A stretch of DNA of 64,000 nt. Source: Epiperipatus broadwayi (taxonomy: Eukaryota > Onychophora > Udeonychophora > Euonychophora > Peripatidae). The notes under the pieces were generated by a model that worked only from the letters and a program-made list of their open reading frames with translations, had not been told where the DNA came from and did not search any database. The stretch lies in NCBI GenBank assembly GCA_028023455.1, contig JAQFVV010006305.1, positions 2,595,001-2,659,000 on the forward strand, given 5' to 3'. This document shows positions 1-11,789 of the stretch, one piece after another (positions within the stretch are counted from its first letter, which is position 1; each line of letters begins with the position of its first letter). A program made the translations under genes and the position numbers.

Positions 1-180
1 ACTTTGGAAAGTTTTAGACAATTTTTTTTATAATGTCTAAAGTTTGACATAGTATCAGGTCCATCTCAGTACTTCATATTTGTCTGAAGTTTTGTGACGA
101 TGGCATTTTATTTGTGTTTATATGCTGGACTATTTCCATCATTTAACATGAAATATTGAATAAATATTTAAAAAAATTTT
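1..180 (-). repeat. PLE 5'-end and terminal-repeat fragment
   Basis: On the minus strand, bases 1-60 resemble the N-terminal coding start of PLE-1 near 55510-55560 (the stretch around 'aaagtttgacatagtat' is shared), and 60-170 matches the PLE terminal repeat near 55580-55640 ('gatgg...ttggactatttccatcat' pattern). It is a truncated copy running off the window edge. The coding part is too short to be functional. Confidence 0.6.
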
Positions 181-1818
181 AAATTATATATTGTCACATT
201 AAATTGGTTTCATTAGAAATCCTGATTTGTTAGCTCCCTAAGTTCACTGTCTTATAGTCCAATAATTACTGACCCTATATTTCTTACATACATGAAAAAA
301 TTCAAATGATTTTAAAGCATGAGAAATCAAGGCTTCTAGAATTATTATTAAGCAAATCATTCATATGGTAGGTAGAAAAAATAGATAAAATTCATTAGAG
401 CTTTTAGATATGATAAAAAAAAATATTTACAAAAAAATATCATTTATTTATTTGTTTTGATCTTAAACACTATGGAAATGGTCCATATAAATTTAATGAT
501 TATGTTTTGATGTCAGTTAATAAATAAATTATCTTAGTGTTTACAAACATAATTATAAAAGCTCTTGCTTACAAATATCGAAAGTCATCAATATTTTAGC
601 TTTATATAATGTATGGAAAATTGAAATCAATCTATGGGAAATAAAATTAATGCAATGACTCTTTCAATTTTAAATAAACGTATAATTTAAGCTGGATATC
701 CTATTGGTAGCAACATATATCACTGATTGCCATGTTGCTTTGTAACAATATGGAAGATATTCATTATATTTAAGTACAAATGCAAAATCACATACACTTG
801 CTCATTCATATTCATGCATATGTAATACAGAAACTAGTGTATAATGCTCAGTACAGATTGTTTTTAAAAGTGTGTTTAGCGATAAGAATATCAAAGGCAT
901 GAAAGTTTTTAAATTTTTTGAAAAGACTAACTGTAGTGATGAAATTTTTATTTTATTCAAAGACATGCCCTTATTATGAATTTTATGAAAGACGTCCTCA
1001 TTATAAATTTTATGAATAATCAAATACTAGTAGATCATTGTTGGAATAATACTATTTAGTAGATTAAAGAGAAACTTTAGGTAAACCTGAGGGACACATA
1101 TTTTTTGAAAATGATTCATGTTATTTTAAGGGATATGAGTATGAAGAAATTATTTTAGCATATTTAATCACTCTTTTTTTAATTTGCTAAAATTATATGC
1201 CAATTAATAAAATGAGATTATCTCATTAATAATATCAGAATGTGCAATGGTAAGGTCTAAGAGATACATTTAATTTCTATCTTAATGATGTCAGAATGTT
1301 TACTGGTAAAGGGTTTAAATTAAAATAAGAATTGATCTGTATCTTGTTTTTGATAAAGTCAATGAACAGAACAACATATTGAATTTAGACATTCCAGATT
1401 TAATGGCAATCTAATTGTACGTAATAAAAGAAATAACACTCAAGTTCATTTTATCAAATGATTATAATATGCTCCAATAAAGCTAGAATTGCATTAATGA
1501 TTTTAATCTTTATTACAGAGTAGCAGAGTGAAAGACATAGAAAGAAATCAATAAATTTCATTTCAAGACCTATTCAAACAACATTAGGTAATTAATTACA
1601 ACATTATATGATGAAAAAATTGTGTTTACTAATACAATGAGTCCAGTAAAAGTGTGTAACTTTACACACAAACACTGTCCAATGATTTATATTCACTAAT
1701 TTCATTTCAAATATTAAACAAGAAATTTCAAGATGTTGATATTGTACTGGACAACATATTTTTCTTTCACATATATTGACCACAAGGGTGCCACTAGTCT
1801 GAAAATAAAATAAAATAA
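181..1818. other. AT-rich DNA, nothing recognised
   Basis: Very AT-rich sequence with short homopolymer runs. Only short chance frames are present, without domain-like composition. I see no repeat family here that recurs elsewhere in the window. Confidence 0.5.
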
Positions 1819-1908
1819 AGTAGCTAACAGGTTTCTCTGGGCATAATTGCTGAAAGATTTTTGACTTCGTTTAAGTAGAAGTTGCAGTACATCACACCAC
1901 ATCACTAG
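1819..1908 (+). repeat. LINE 3'-tail repeat, family D (CATCA tail)
   Basis: A conserved block of about 75 bp begins 'tagctaacaggtttctct' and ends in 'acatcacaccacatcac'. The same block occurs at about 36926, 37018 and 37830 on the plus strand and at about 6430-6520 on the minus strand, always ending in CATCA-type repeats. At 37340-37913 it follows a LINE-like coding relic, so it is read as the 3' end of that LINE family. Confidence 0.65.
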
Positions 1909-3700
1909 ACATTTATTTTAAGGGTAAACAAGATATATGAACATGAATGCGCTGGACTGAACACAGGGAGATAGCAAGAGCTCATGAATATTGTTCAGAC
2001 AATTGAGAAATAAAAGGATTAAGACAAATGTCAGCCAAATTAAGTTTAAATAATTTTAACATTTTATTAAGAGTAATATAAAATTTTAAAGATTTGCACA
2101 CAATAAATATGGTTCTATCAGAAATGTACTAACAAAAAAATTAAACATCAACACTGGCAGACAGATTAATTTTTCAATAACAAATTAAAAAAGGAGGGAA
2201 TAATTTTCCTTCAGCTGGTGATTCATGTAAGCAATTCACATTTCTTTATACAAAAGTTCTAAAATGAAAAGCAGAGAAAGTTTCTTGCATGGATCAACGA
2301 AACCAGCACGGGCGAGCATCACTAGCTTATTGACTAATGACATCATAATGTCTGTGAACTACTGCATAGAAAAATCACTTTTAAGATCTCTATGGTTGAT
2401 TACAATGCAAAAACAAAAAAAAAGATAAATGAATATGATGGAGTATAAATTATAAAATGAGAAAAAACTTAAATTTCAAATTGAAAGAAATAATAAACTT
2501 AAAAAATATTCTGGACTAACAGATTTAAAATGGAGAAAACATAAAGTATCTGATGTAAGGAAAACTGACATCTAAAACTGGGGAATCACTAACTAAATGA
2601 TTGGTCAAAACTAAGGTGAGATATAATAAATAAAAGTCTCAATAGGAGCTGTAAGTAATTAGACAACTATTTATGTCTGCCCAAGCCTTAATCAAGAAAG
2701 AGAAATAATTAAAATACAAATAATTTGACAAACTAAATTCTCAATACATGCTCTGACAAATAAATTTAAAGCACAAAATAAAAGAGCAAATAAATCCAGC
2801 AAACAAAATACTAAAGTTTGACCTAGATTTTCATAAGTTAATTTATCAGAGAGTGTATATGAGTTGAAAATATTAAAACATTAAATGCTTTAGCAAAAAG
2901 AAATGTTCTATCACCCACAATCTAAAAAAGGATTAATAATATCTTCCTGTTGGTGATTTATAAAAGAACAACAATTCTAGTTTTCTAATTCAGAGATATG
3001 AAAACAATACGGTCTTGCAGGAAATCAATGAAACGGTGCTGGTGAGCATTTCTTGCCTGGAATAATGCATTGAGACAAGAACATTTTGCCAGCAGAACAG
3101 GCCTATGATTACAATGTTTAATGCAATTCACATTTGATTTACACATTCAAAACAAGAAAACTTGTAGAATTATTATGATCTTACATAATCTGGAAAAGAA
3201 GAAATGAAATCTCCAACCAAAAAAAACTAGAATAACAAATAAGATAAACCACCAGCCAAAAGATTTGTGGTTTGCAAAAAGTGCAAACACAGTAATTTAA
3301 ATTAACTATTGGACAATAAAATAAGGATAGATGAGCACATTAAAATTACAAAAAACTGCTAAAGCATTTAGCACTAGTTAATGAAATAAAAGGAGACATA
3401 TTAAGAATATAAACTATAATCTCATAGTACACTCTCCAAAAAAAAAAATTGAAAACAAACTTGAAATCTTAAAACTAAGATTCCAAGATACACTATAAAC
3501 ACAAAGAAAAGCAAATACATATAATAAATATGAGATTAAATAATTATCAAAACTACAGATTTATTTTTAGATTGAGCGAGATTTAATTAAAAGATTTATA
3601 TACCCTGGAATGAATAAGAAATGTTTTCATCTTATGGTAAAGCAGAGTTCATATAGTTTTTCAAAAGTGCACACATTTATTTTTGAGTTCATCTTTCAGG
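1909..3700 (+). repeat. Degenerate dispersed repeat, related to 37960-39000
   Basis: This stretch follows a family D tail and shares scattered blocks with the stretch that follows the family D tail at 37830. Examples are the 'ttcagacaattgag' block at about 1994 and 37999, and the 'cagccaaa...ttgtggt/acggt' and 'acactctccaa' blocks at about 3260-3440 and 38480-38650. Frames are broken throughout. It may be an old coding or non-coding part of a larger element; I cannot assign a family. Confidence 0.35.
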
Positions 3701-4650
3701 TGCCTTCTTTTCATGGCGGCAAGTTTAAGGCATATTTTGGAATTCTTTTTTTTACTTCAGACCTTCATGACATGACATGAGAACAGTTGGAAATCAGAAG
3801 TCTGTTCTTAGTTCAGTTATCAAGGCATATTGTAAGTTAGCATACATATAGCAGTGAACTCTGACATCTTATCTAAGCAAACTTTAAGAAACAAAATCTT
3901 TTATTATCTGCAATTTTGAAAGGAATTAAATATCCTGACTACCAACAATACAAATCATAGTAGGCTGATATAAAATGCAAAGTATAATTATATGAGACTG
4001 AATCAATTACGGAAAAGCAGAGCTAGCTTTGTCAAGCCAAGAATAAACTAAAATGTCTGAAATTTTTGGGTTTATACCCCCACACTATTTCCCATGTAAA
4101 CTTTCTTGTTGTTAAATTCTAAGCCTTAGCCCAGGGCAAATCTAAATCTCCCACTCAACCTACTTAAGAATTCTAACCAGGGATTATTTTATAGAACAAC
4201 AACACAAAATTAAATCTCCGCTTTTAAAATTAAACTAAAAATGGATGATAATTAAAATAAAAGAAATAGGAATGCAATTAAAAAGTTGGCTTGCTTTTAA
4301 TCAATTTGACAAAAAAAGTAAAAACAAGTGGTAAAAGAAAACTATTTTAGAAATTAAATTTATAAAATAAAAAAAAAGACCTATTTTAAACATAACTGAG
4401 TATGTGTGTTAATACACGTACTCTTTATAAACAAACTTTTAAATAGTTATAAACTTTTTAACTTTAGAAATTTAAGAAAATAAAAGGGTTTTATTTTTGG
4501 CAATGAAACCATTGAATTGGATGAAGAATTTGGTTCAATATATATATAATATTGCAATTTAATTTACAAATATTATTTTGACATATATATATAAATTAAA
4601 GGAAATAATCATTTCTGTAGCCTTAATAAATGGCCCTTATACATCATATA
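3701..4650. other. AT-rich DNA, nothing recognised
   Basis: No convincing coding, repeat or RNA signal was found. A locally less AT-rich patch lies near 4060-4200. Confidence 0.4.
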
Positions 4651-4875
4651 ATGTTAATAAAGAATAGGCAGTTAACCATTCTTTAAGTTTTGATATATTT
4701 AAATGAACATTCATTGACCTTGCTAGAAATAGAATAAGATATTTATATTTTTAAACTGTATTTAAATTCTGGTTATTATATAAATATCACACTCTAGTTC
4801 CAGCAATGTAAATGAATGTTCATTTTAATATATCAAAACTTAAAGAATAAGTGACTGACTATTCTTTATTAACAT
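4651..4875. mobile_element. Foldback (MITE-like) element
   Basis: Two inverted arms of about 77 bp (4651-4727 and 4799-4875) share the outer sequence 'atgttaataaagaatag' and the inner block 'tctttaagttttgatata'. They enclose a loop of about 70 bp with no coding capacity. This is the structure of a foldback or miniature inverted-repeat element. I could not fix the TSD because the flanks are AT-rich. Confidence 0.65.
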
Positions 4876-4936
4876 TTACTAATATATGACTTTTGTTTAT
4901 TAATGACTTGCAAAAAATGTTTACTTCATATATGCT

Positions 4937-5158
4937 AGAAGAGATGATAATAGATGGACAATTGAAATTTTAAATTGGATTCCAAGAGATTGTAAAAGAC
5001 CTAGAAAAAGACCACATGTGAGATGGATGGATGAAATAAAAAAGTGTGCAGGGATAATGTGGAGAAGGAAAGCTAAAGATAGGAAAAGATGGATTGAACT
5101 TGGAGAGACCTTCATCCTGCAGTGGATTGATAATGGTTGATGATGATGATGATGATAT
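4937..5158 (+). mobile_element. RTE-clade LINE, 3' terminal fragment (RTE-4)
   Basis: The translation gives the last ~68 residues of the RTE polyprotein, including RRDDNRWTIEILNWIPRDC and FILQWIDNG. This matches the C-terminus of the RTE copies at 22592-23254 and 34650-36680. The copy is severely 5'-truncated and ends in a TGATGATGATGAT tail, the short-repeat 3' end typical of RTE elements. The 68-residue frame itself reads without a stop up to the terminal one, so the copy is relatively young. Confidence 0.85.
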
Positions 5159-5474
5159 ATATATCAGGTTATTTATATTTACTATATATGTATATACACA
5201 CATAACACTTTAGCTACCATCTCTGTAGTTTGTAAAACTTTTTAGACCATAAAATTACATTAAAGCAAATGGCAGTTGCAATACCACTTAAACATGAACA
5301 AAGTACAAATGGAAAAATCCATTGTTTATTTTTGAATGTGAAACAAGAATAATTCATTTTCTTTTGTGATATTCATCCATGTTTTATACTGAAAATATAA
5401 AGCAAAAAAAGTAATTGAAGATAGATATAATACATTTTTTTATTAGTCATTCATTAGACTAGAGATGATCAAAT
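5159..5474. other. AT-rich spacer
   Basis: Contains a short run of TA dinucleotides and nothing else that I recognise. Confidence 0.4.
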
Positions 5475-5488
5475 AACAAATAATATTT

Positions 5489-5593
5489 GTCAAGCAAAGG
5501 TGGCCGAGAGATCAGCGACAGCTGCTTTACAAGCAGTTGTCCCAGATTAGCGGGTTCATTTCCTGGCTGATGCTATGACACATGAGAAAAAAA
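5489..5593 (+). mobile_element. tRNA-derived SINE, diverged copy
   Basis: The body starts with a tRNA-like head: A box 'tggccgagaga' near 5501 and B box 'gggttcatttcc' near 5551. It continues into the 3' end 'tgctatgacac' and an A-run. It is bounded by a perfect 14-bp TSD, 'aacaaataatattt', at 5475-5488 and 5594-5607. The same family occurs at 25510-25614. The head resembles the Leu/Ser class of tRNA (TGGCCGAGNGGTC...). Confidence 0.88.
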
Positions 5594-5618
5594 AACAAAT
5601 AATATTTCTATAATATAA

Positions 5619-6146
5619 TTTTCACTACACCATTATCACAGAAGGTAAAGACTCATTCCTATTGACTTTTAACACCTTATGGAGAGATGTAATTATAAAA
5701 ATTTAACCAAAGATGTGAAAGAGATGTATGATCCCAAGATGCACTTTTCATGCTAAAACAGCATTCACTAGTTGGCAGACTATAATCTCTTATTACAGAA
5801 ATGTTATTCATTATTGGATATTCTCTAGTTTAATGAATGATTAATAAAAATTCTTAATATACTTCCATTAAGTGGTTTGTGTCAAAATTGTAAGGGCAGC
5901 AAGTTAGACACATCAATTAACCTGTAGTAATTTGCTATCTATATATACCGAACAATGATAAGGATATGTGCAAGAGATTGTGAACTGGGCCAACTGATGA
6001 GTGCAGTTTTAGCACAAAATGTGCATCTTGGGAATTATACATATTTTTCATATCTTTGATCATATGTTGATAATTACATCCCTTCACAAAGTGTTAAAGC
6101 ACATAGAAAACAGTCTCTACTTTTTGCGAGAGTGGTGTAGTGAAAA
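5619..6146. mobile_element. Large inverted repeat, hammerhead family A in both arms
   Basis: Arms of about 175 bp (5619-5793 and 5971-6146) are inverted relative to each other, with outer ends 'ttttcactacacca' and 'tggtgtagtgaaaa'. Each arm carries a hammerhead-ribozyme-like core reading toward the outside: plus strand at 5990-6031, minus strand at 5734-5775. The right-arm core is nearly canonical; the left-arm core has lost CTGATGAG. The sequence around the core is related to the tandem unit at 33824-34625. Confidence 0.7.
5990..6031 (+). ncRNA. Hammerhead ribozyme-like motif (family A, type I)
   Basis: Stem I CCAA/TTGG (5990-5993 with 6028-6031) encloses CTGATGAG (5994-6001). Stem II is TGC...GCA with an A-A mismatch, then AAAAT, a short stem III AT/AT and the NUH site ATC (cleavage expected after 6027). 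The G12 position of the GAAA core is A here, so this copy is probably inactive. The related copies at 34003 and 34475 retain GAAA. Confidence 0.7.
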
Positions 6147-6429
6147 TAACACTGCAAAAATAGATGTAATAAAGTTTTAAAGTTATCTTAGAAAAAAATC
6201 AAATTATACTTAAATTAGATTTATTTAAAGAAGTGTAACAAATATTTGCTGTTCATGAAGCATTTAAAAAAAGATACTTGCTAATTTTAATATTTTACTA
6301 TGTTAATATAAAAAATAAAAATAATCTGCAATTTTTTTTTTTTTAAAATTTCTTGTTCTCTTTGTGTGATGGTAAAATAAGGATTGAAAATTGACAATTA
6401 GCAAACCTTGTAATACATTCTTCACTATT
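6147..6429. other. AT-rich spacer
   Basis: No recognised feature. Confidence 0.4.
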
Positions 6430-6625
6430 CTTGATGTGATGCACTGTGTCTTCTCTTTATACGGAAGCAAGAATCTCTCAGCAACTATGCTCAGAGAAAC
6501 CTGTTAGCCACTTTACCTTCTCTTTCCATTCCCCACCCTAAGTTTTTTCCTCTTTCTTCTTTTCTATCCTGCTCCATCCCATTTCCACAACATAATCTTT
6601 GTCAACTCCATGGCCGTTGGTGTTA
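6430..6625 (-). repeat. LINE 3'-end repeat, family D, minus strand
   Basis: The reverse complement reads from 'ccatggagttgacaaagatta' through 'gtggctaacaggtttctctg' to 'cacagtgcatcacatca'. This colinear match to 37750-37913 covers both the end of the coding-like part and the conserved tail. It is the only family D copy on the minus strand in this window. Confidence 0.7.
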
Positions 6626-7303
6626 AAGAGACTTCTGTTCTGGAGTGATCTATTTAAAGGAGGTTTTAACTTTTATCCATGATGTACATATATGTTGCAA
6701 AAATAAAACCCAAGCATACACATTTCTTAAAGCAAACGTGATAAAGAAATAGGAGTATAAACTGTTTTTTTATTACCATTAATGTCGATTATAAAAAAAA
6801 CTATTCTTGTTGTGTAAAATAATTAAATCTTTATTCAAGCTTTTTTCTAAAAACGAATGAAAACAAAAATTAGCTAGAAGAAATCATTTCAAAAGCAAAC
6901 TTTAAACTATTTACATAATTTGATAATAATCACATTTTGATCTTCAAGTTCTTTACACTAATTTAAAAAGTCGTAGCAATTAATTGGAAATATTCGTTCT
7001 GTAAATATTAATTCTAATAAAAAGTAAATATATTAAAAAATATTTATTTAAATTTGTACAACATGTACTATTTTTTCTCTCTTCATAGACATGTAGACAT
7101 AATAAACAATAAAAGCTAGTTGATAAAACTAAAATAATATAAATACTTTTAAATTTTGATCAAAATCAATCTGCTGTCTTCATGGAGGATGTCTCTGATT
7201 AAAGTATAGTCCAATATATATTTATAGGAAGTTCTCACTAAATAACTTCTAAAAAAATTGCTACTTTACGTATGTCTGCACGTATGTGTGTGAATATTGA
7301 AGC
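6626..7303. other. AT-rich DNA, nothing recognised
   Basis: No repeat shared with the rest of the window and no coding signal was found. Confidence 0.4.
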
Positions 7304-7711
7304 TGTACATATATACAGTGATATATATGTGGAGTTCACCAGTCCCTGTGTACTAACCAGTACTAACCAGAGACTATAAATCCAACCACAGTGAATGCAC
7401 ATTAAAAGAAATGATTATAGATATACACATGTATATAACATTAAAAAATTATAATCATAAATAAAATTTATTAAAAAAATAGGCAATTGTAGAAATTATA
7501 GAAAAAGCTTAAAATGAATTATTTTACTTGTATAAAAAAATATTGCATCAGCAAATAAAAAAGTTGCTAGTGACAAAATCCATTAAACAAGAATTTACCT
7601 TAAGAATGCGAATTGTTTGTAAAACAATACAGACAAAATGTAAGATATTTTGTGAACTGAAACAATAGAAGCATTAGTAGTCATTAATTAATGTAATTGA
7701 AGTAAAAAGGA

Positions 7712-7720
7712 TATAAATAG
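7712..7720 (+). promoter_or_regulatory. TATA box of the 5' LTR
   Basis: 'TATAAATAG' followed by a T-rich stretch is kept in both LTRs (also 13678-13686) while surrounding bases have drifted. It is a plausible pol II core promoter for the element. This is inferred from sequence only. Confidence 0.5.
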
Positions 7721-8686
7721 AGAGATTTTCTTTTGTTAGTTTAGTCATGATCTTCTTATGTAAGAACAAATTAGTCCCAGTGAAATGTATTTTATACCAA
7801 TATGCTTGAGTAGAGAATTTGTCTCCACTCTCCCATCCATTCTCCAGCTGGGGTCTGAGAAATATAATCCAGCTGAAAAAACAAAGAAGTATGCCTGACC
7901 AATGCTGCTGCTTGCTACTTAAAAAAAGCTGATTTGAAGGGAACATGGACATAGATGGCTGATATGGGAGCTGCAACTGCCATCATGAATTGGTGACTGC
8001 ACCTTAATACCTCTAAGATGGACTCGTAATTCATTGCCAAGACAAGCCCACTCTATCTATACACACACATCTCAGTTATAGGTAACTTTTACATTCATAG
8101 TTATATGTATACTATAGTATTTAAATATATTTGCAAATTGTGCCTCAGATATATTTAAGAAGGCTTACACATGTATAATAATGATTGCTAATTTAATTCT
8201 TTTCATATGTATTTAGTTATGTATTAGGAGATCATTAGCAAACATCTTCATTTACATGATTTTTTTGTTTCGTTTAAAAGAGAGAGGAATAATTTGTGTT
8301 TTTTATATAGTGTGGGATATATACATATATGTATAGGAGAAATTGGAAGGTGGCTGAATGAGTAAACTTTATTTTATTTCTACTTACCTGTGATAATAAA
8401 TATGGGGACTTTAAAATCATTACAAAAGTTATTTGACTTAAAATGGCTCCATCCACATTCTCCCACAGTGTTGTTTTACCATTAGATTTTTTTTGAAAGA
8501 AAGAGAATTAGAATGCATCATTGTAGATTTAGTTGACGTGATATTTAATTCTATAGCCAGAATAAGAAAAGCATCTCTATCATAGACATGCGTCTATGTT
8601 TTCTTTATATATTTATGATTTATGTTTAAAGAGCACATTGCTAATATTATTATGAATATGCATTTGAGTTAGTCTAAGAGTTGTGA

Positions 8687-8718
<32 letters not shown>

Positions 8719-9521
8719 TTATAAGGGATGCAGTATAAATAAGCATTCATTCTTATTTTGTTTTATGTAATAGAGGGTGCAGTGTAAACAATTTATATAA
8801 ATAATCTCTGTAATATTATTAAATCTATGGACAGAAACTAGCTAAATAATAATTCTCGATAAGTACAGCTAATAATAGTAATAACTGCTGGTATAATACC
8901 TGCATAGGAATATAGTTAATAGTTTCATAAAAAAGGGGAGGGGGTATCATTAAATATAATGGATATAATTCTCAATAAGTATAGTTAATAATAGTAATAA
9001 CTGCTGGTATAATACCTGCATAGGAATATGGTTAATAGTTTCATAAAAAAAGGGAAGAGGGTATCATTAAATATAATGGATCTTCCCAGTATAGTAATAT
9101 TCTCGATCGTAGATTTATATGGAATAACATTATAAGACTTTAAATGTATGGTCATTTGACCGCATCCTTAATAATGTGTTGCTTGGTGTTTTGTTGGTGT
9201 CTCGATATTTACTTATTGCTTTCTTTTATATATAACTTCATTAGATAATGTAGGTCTACAGGATATTCAATCATTTGAAGGATTGGATCCCATCAATGAG
9301 CACAGGAAAATAAATGAACACAAGCTATCAAAACTTTGTTCCTGAACCCAGGTCATGCTGTTGGCTAATAGATTTCTTTCTCTAACCATAGATTAGAAGC
9401 AAAGTATCTATCCAGAGTTAAGTTGGCATTGTAATAAAGTCATCATGTTTTGAAACCCTCTCTTCAAATATATATATATATATAAAATCACCAAATACCA
9501 CAATGTTTTACTACTTTATTT

Positions 9522-9643
9522 TATAAAATATATATGTGCTTGGTGCACAGATAATGAAATTAGTAAAAACAAATAATATTCTGCAATTTAATTTGCTTTT
9601 ATTAACTTCATTATTTGTACACCAAGCACAAATATATTTTATA
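9522..9643. mobile_element. Small terminal-inverted-repeat insertion in the 5' LTR
   Basis: 24-bp inverted ends (TATAAAATATATATGTGCTT... at 9522-9545 and its complement at 9620-9643, one mismatch) enclose about 75 bp. The 3' LTR lacks it at the homologous point (near 15292), so it inserted after the retrotransposon. About 40 bp of extra DNA follows it. An 'actttattttat'-like motif occurs on both sides, but the exact TSD is unclear. Confidence 0.6.
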
Positions 9644-10306
9644 GATTATATGCTAATGAAGTAAATATTTAATTATTTTATTTTATATACGCCTTTCTTA
9701 ATATGATTGACACATTACTCAGTTAATCTGGAAACATCTATTGAGGGTTTATATATATATATATAAATTTATGTATGAATGAGGGTATGTTCAAATTCAG
9801 CCATTGTTTATTTAGCTAGTTTAAGCAGGCTAATTTCACCCTGTTCTTATACCATAGAGCAATCTTATCACTGTCTCTCTACTAAATGAAAAATGACCAA
9901 GATAATTGATGATGCATATCAGTGTTTTATTGTTATTTGTTTTTATTATAAGGATCAATTGATCTTACATATAAGTATATATCTACAGTTTCTTTCACAA
10001 ATAATTTTTTATTTCATCATTAATAACCTTTTTTGTATTAATAATAAACTATCATTCATCATAACAAAGTTGTAGATTCTGTTTATTACTTATATATGTA
10101 AACCTGATCATCACATGTTAGATTTTCTTTAGTCTTGTCTCTACCTGACCATTGGGATACGTTAAGAAAATTAATTCTCATGAGGTCAAAAGAGTAAGTC
10201 ACTTGGTTGTGAACTGAAGGAGTGAGGTTCAAACCTTTCTACCTATATCTCTAGGTCAGGTTAAAGCAGCTATACTTTCTGACCATTACAGGTTTTTTGT
10301 ATAATT

Positions 10307-10324
10307 TAGCACCCAACATGGGGC
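10307..10324 (+). other. Primer binding site, tRNA-Lys type
   Basis: 'TAGCACCCAACATGGGGC' matches the classical TGGCGCCCAACGTGGGGC site (complement of a tRNA-Lys 3' end) at 15 of 18 positions. All three changes are G to A, two of them in former CpG. It lies 16 bp after the end of the 5' LTR. Confidence 0.7.
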
Positions 10325-10606
10325 CTTACCATTAAAGATAGACTCAGATGTTTATTATGGGAATTTTAAGAATCAGGGAAATTTTTTTATATGTAATGGT
10401 GAATTATAAAAATGTATTTTTTCTCTCTCACTTACTGCACTCTCTATTAACTTTTCTGGAAATATATTCCATGTAACAAGTCAAGTAAAACTGATTGGTT
10501 AAAAATAAAATAAGATTAAATACTATTATTTTGTCATTTTTTTTCTTTTGCAGGGGAACAGAGTGATTAAACAAGGAGTAAAGAAGAAAAGGGGCTAGAT
10601 GGTGAA

Positions 10607-10777
<171 letters not shown>

Positions 10778-11090
10778 CTTTATTACATAGTCCTATGGGA
10801 CATTCACATATATAAACAAAATGATAAATTATCATAGCAAGAAAGGAAATAAATATAAGTTCAGGCATAAGTAAAGATATGATTAGTTAGGCATATGTTA
10901 AATGTTACCAATAAAGGACAACAAAAGCTGGAATGCAAGAAAAGGCAAGTGTTACAGGGATGATATGGGAAGGGGAGTAATCAATAAAATAAAAGAAAAG
11001 AGAACCAGAAAGTCTAAGTCCTTGATAGATTAACAACACTGGAAAAAATATTAGTGACAAATATTGAAGAAAGTAGAATATTTTTTCCTT

Positions 11091-11430
11091 AAACATGGAT
11101 GGCACAGAGGAAGGGATGAGTAAATGGATAAAGGCAGGTGTAAAGCTGAATAGTGAGAAACTACAGTAGACAATAAAGCTGTGGAAATCAATAGAAGTCA
11201 TGAAAAACAGACTAAAAGAAGAAACAGAGGAGAGGGGATAAGAAAAAGCAGAAACAAATAAAAGGATGGAGGATCTAAAAAGAAAGAGAGCAGAATTGAA
11301 ACAGAAAGTCCCCAGATCAGTGAATCCCAGATCCTCAGCAAAGAAGTTAATAAATCTAATATTAATGAAAATAATTGGGAAAGTGTGAGGATTGTAGAAA
11401 TGAAAGAGGTTCATTGGTGGCATAATTCAT
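11091..11430 (+). pseudogene. Gag-like coiled-coil relic
   Basis: In the plus-strand frame beginning near 'catggatggcacagagg' the translation is rich in Glu, Lys and Arg (for example MEDLKRKRAELKQKV), with in-frame stops. This charged, heptad-like composition and its position between the primer binding site and the protease suit a gag N-terminal region. No zinc knuckle is visible. The minus-strand open frame over 10905-11423 is the antisense of this region. Assignment to gag rests mainly on position. Confidence 0.4.
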
Positions 11431-11789
11431 CTATATTAAAAGTTTTACAGGGATAGGAGAAAATCCAATGACTCACCTGCTGAGGCTCACAGAATTATTT
11501 TTTTTCCATGAACATAGGGAAGATGAGCAGATAGTAATTGCTATAATCATTTATAAGGCTCATCCTGAGATGTTTGGCCCAGAAACCAAAGATATTTGGG
11601 AATTACCAACTGGAACTACTTGGAAGTTTTTGGAGTGAGTAAAGACAGGATGGAATATTACATTGAATAGGGGGAAACTCACACACAGTTCTTTTTTCAG
11701 CAAGTGTTGCTTTTTAAGTCATTAACAGCTTTCCCCACTATCAGATGGACAAATCATTTAAACCATTATGTATAACATGACAATTCATA

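Larger units (their letters stand above)
7304..10290 (+). repeat. 5' LTR (about 2.99 kb)
   Basis: It is colinear with 13263-15843 over its whole length. Relative to the 3' copy it has two insertions: a tandem duplication of about 116 bp at 8849-9080, and a stem-loop insertion of about 165 bp near 9522-9681. A TATA box (tataaatag, 7712-7720) is conserved in both copies. It ends ...ccattaca, about 16 bp before the primer binding site. Confidence 0.75.

Noticed and set aside
7674-7976. 100-codon minus-strand frame in the 5' LTR
   Set aside because: It is not conserved in the 3' LTR, which has a deletion there, and lacks any recognisable motif.
10905-11423. 172-codon minus-strand frame
   Set aside because: It is antisense to the charged, coiled-coil gag-like relic on the plus strand; its Phe/Ser/Leu-rich composition reflects complementing Lys/Glu/Arg codons.
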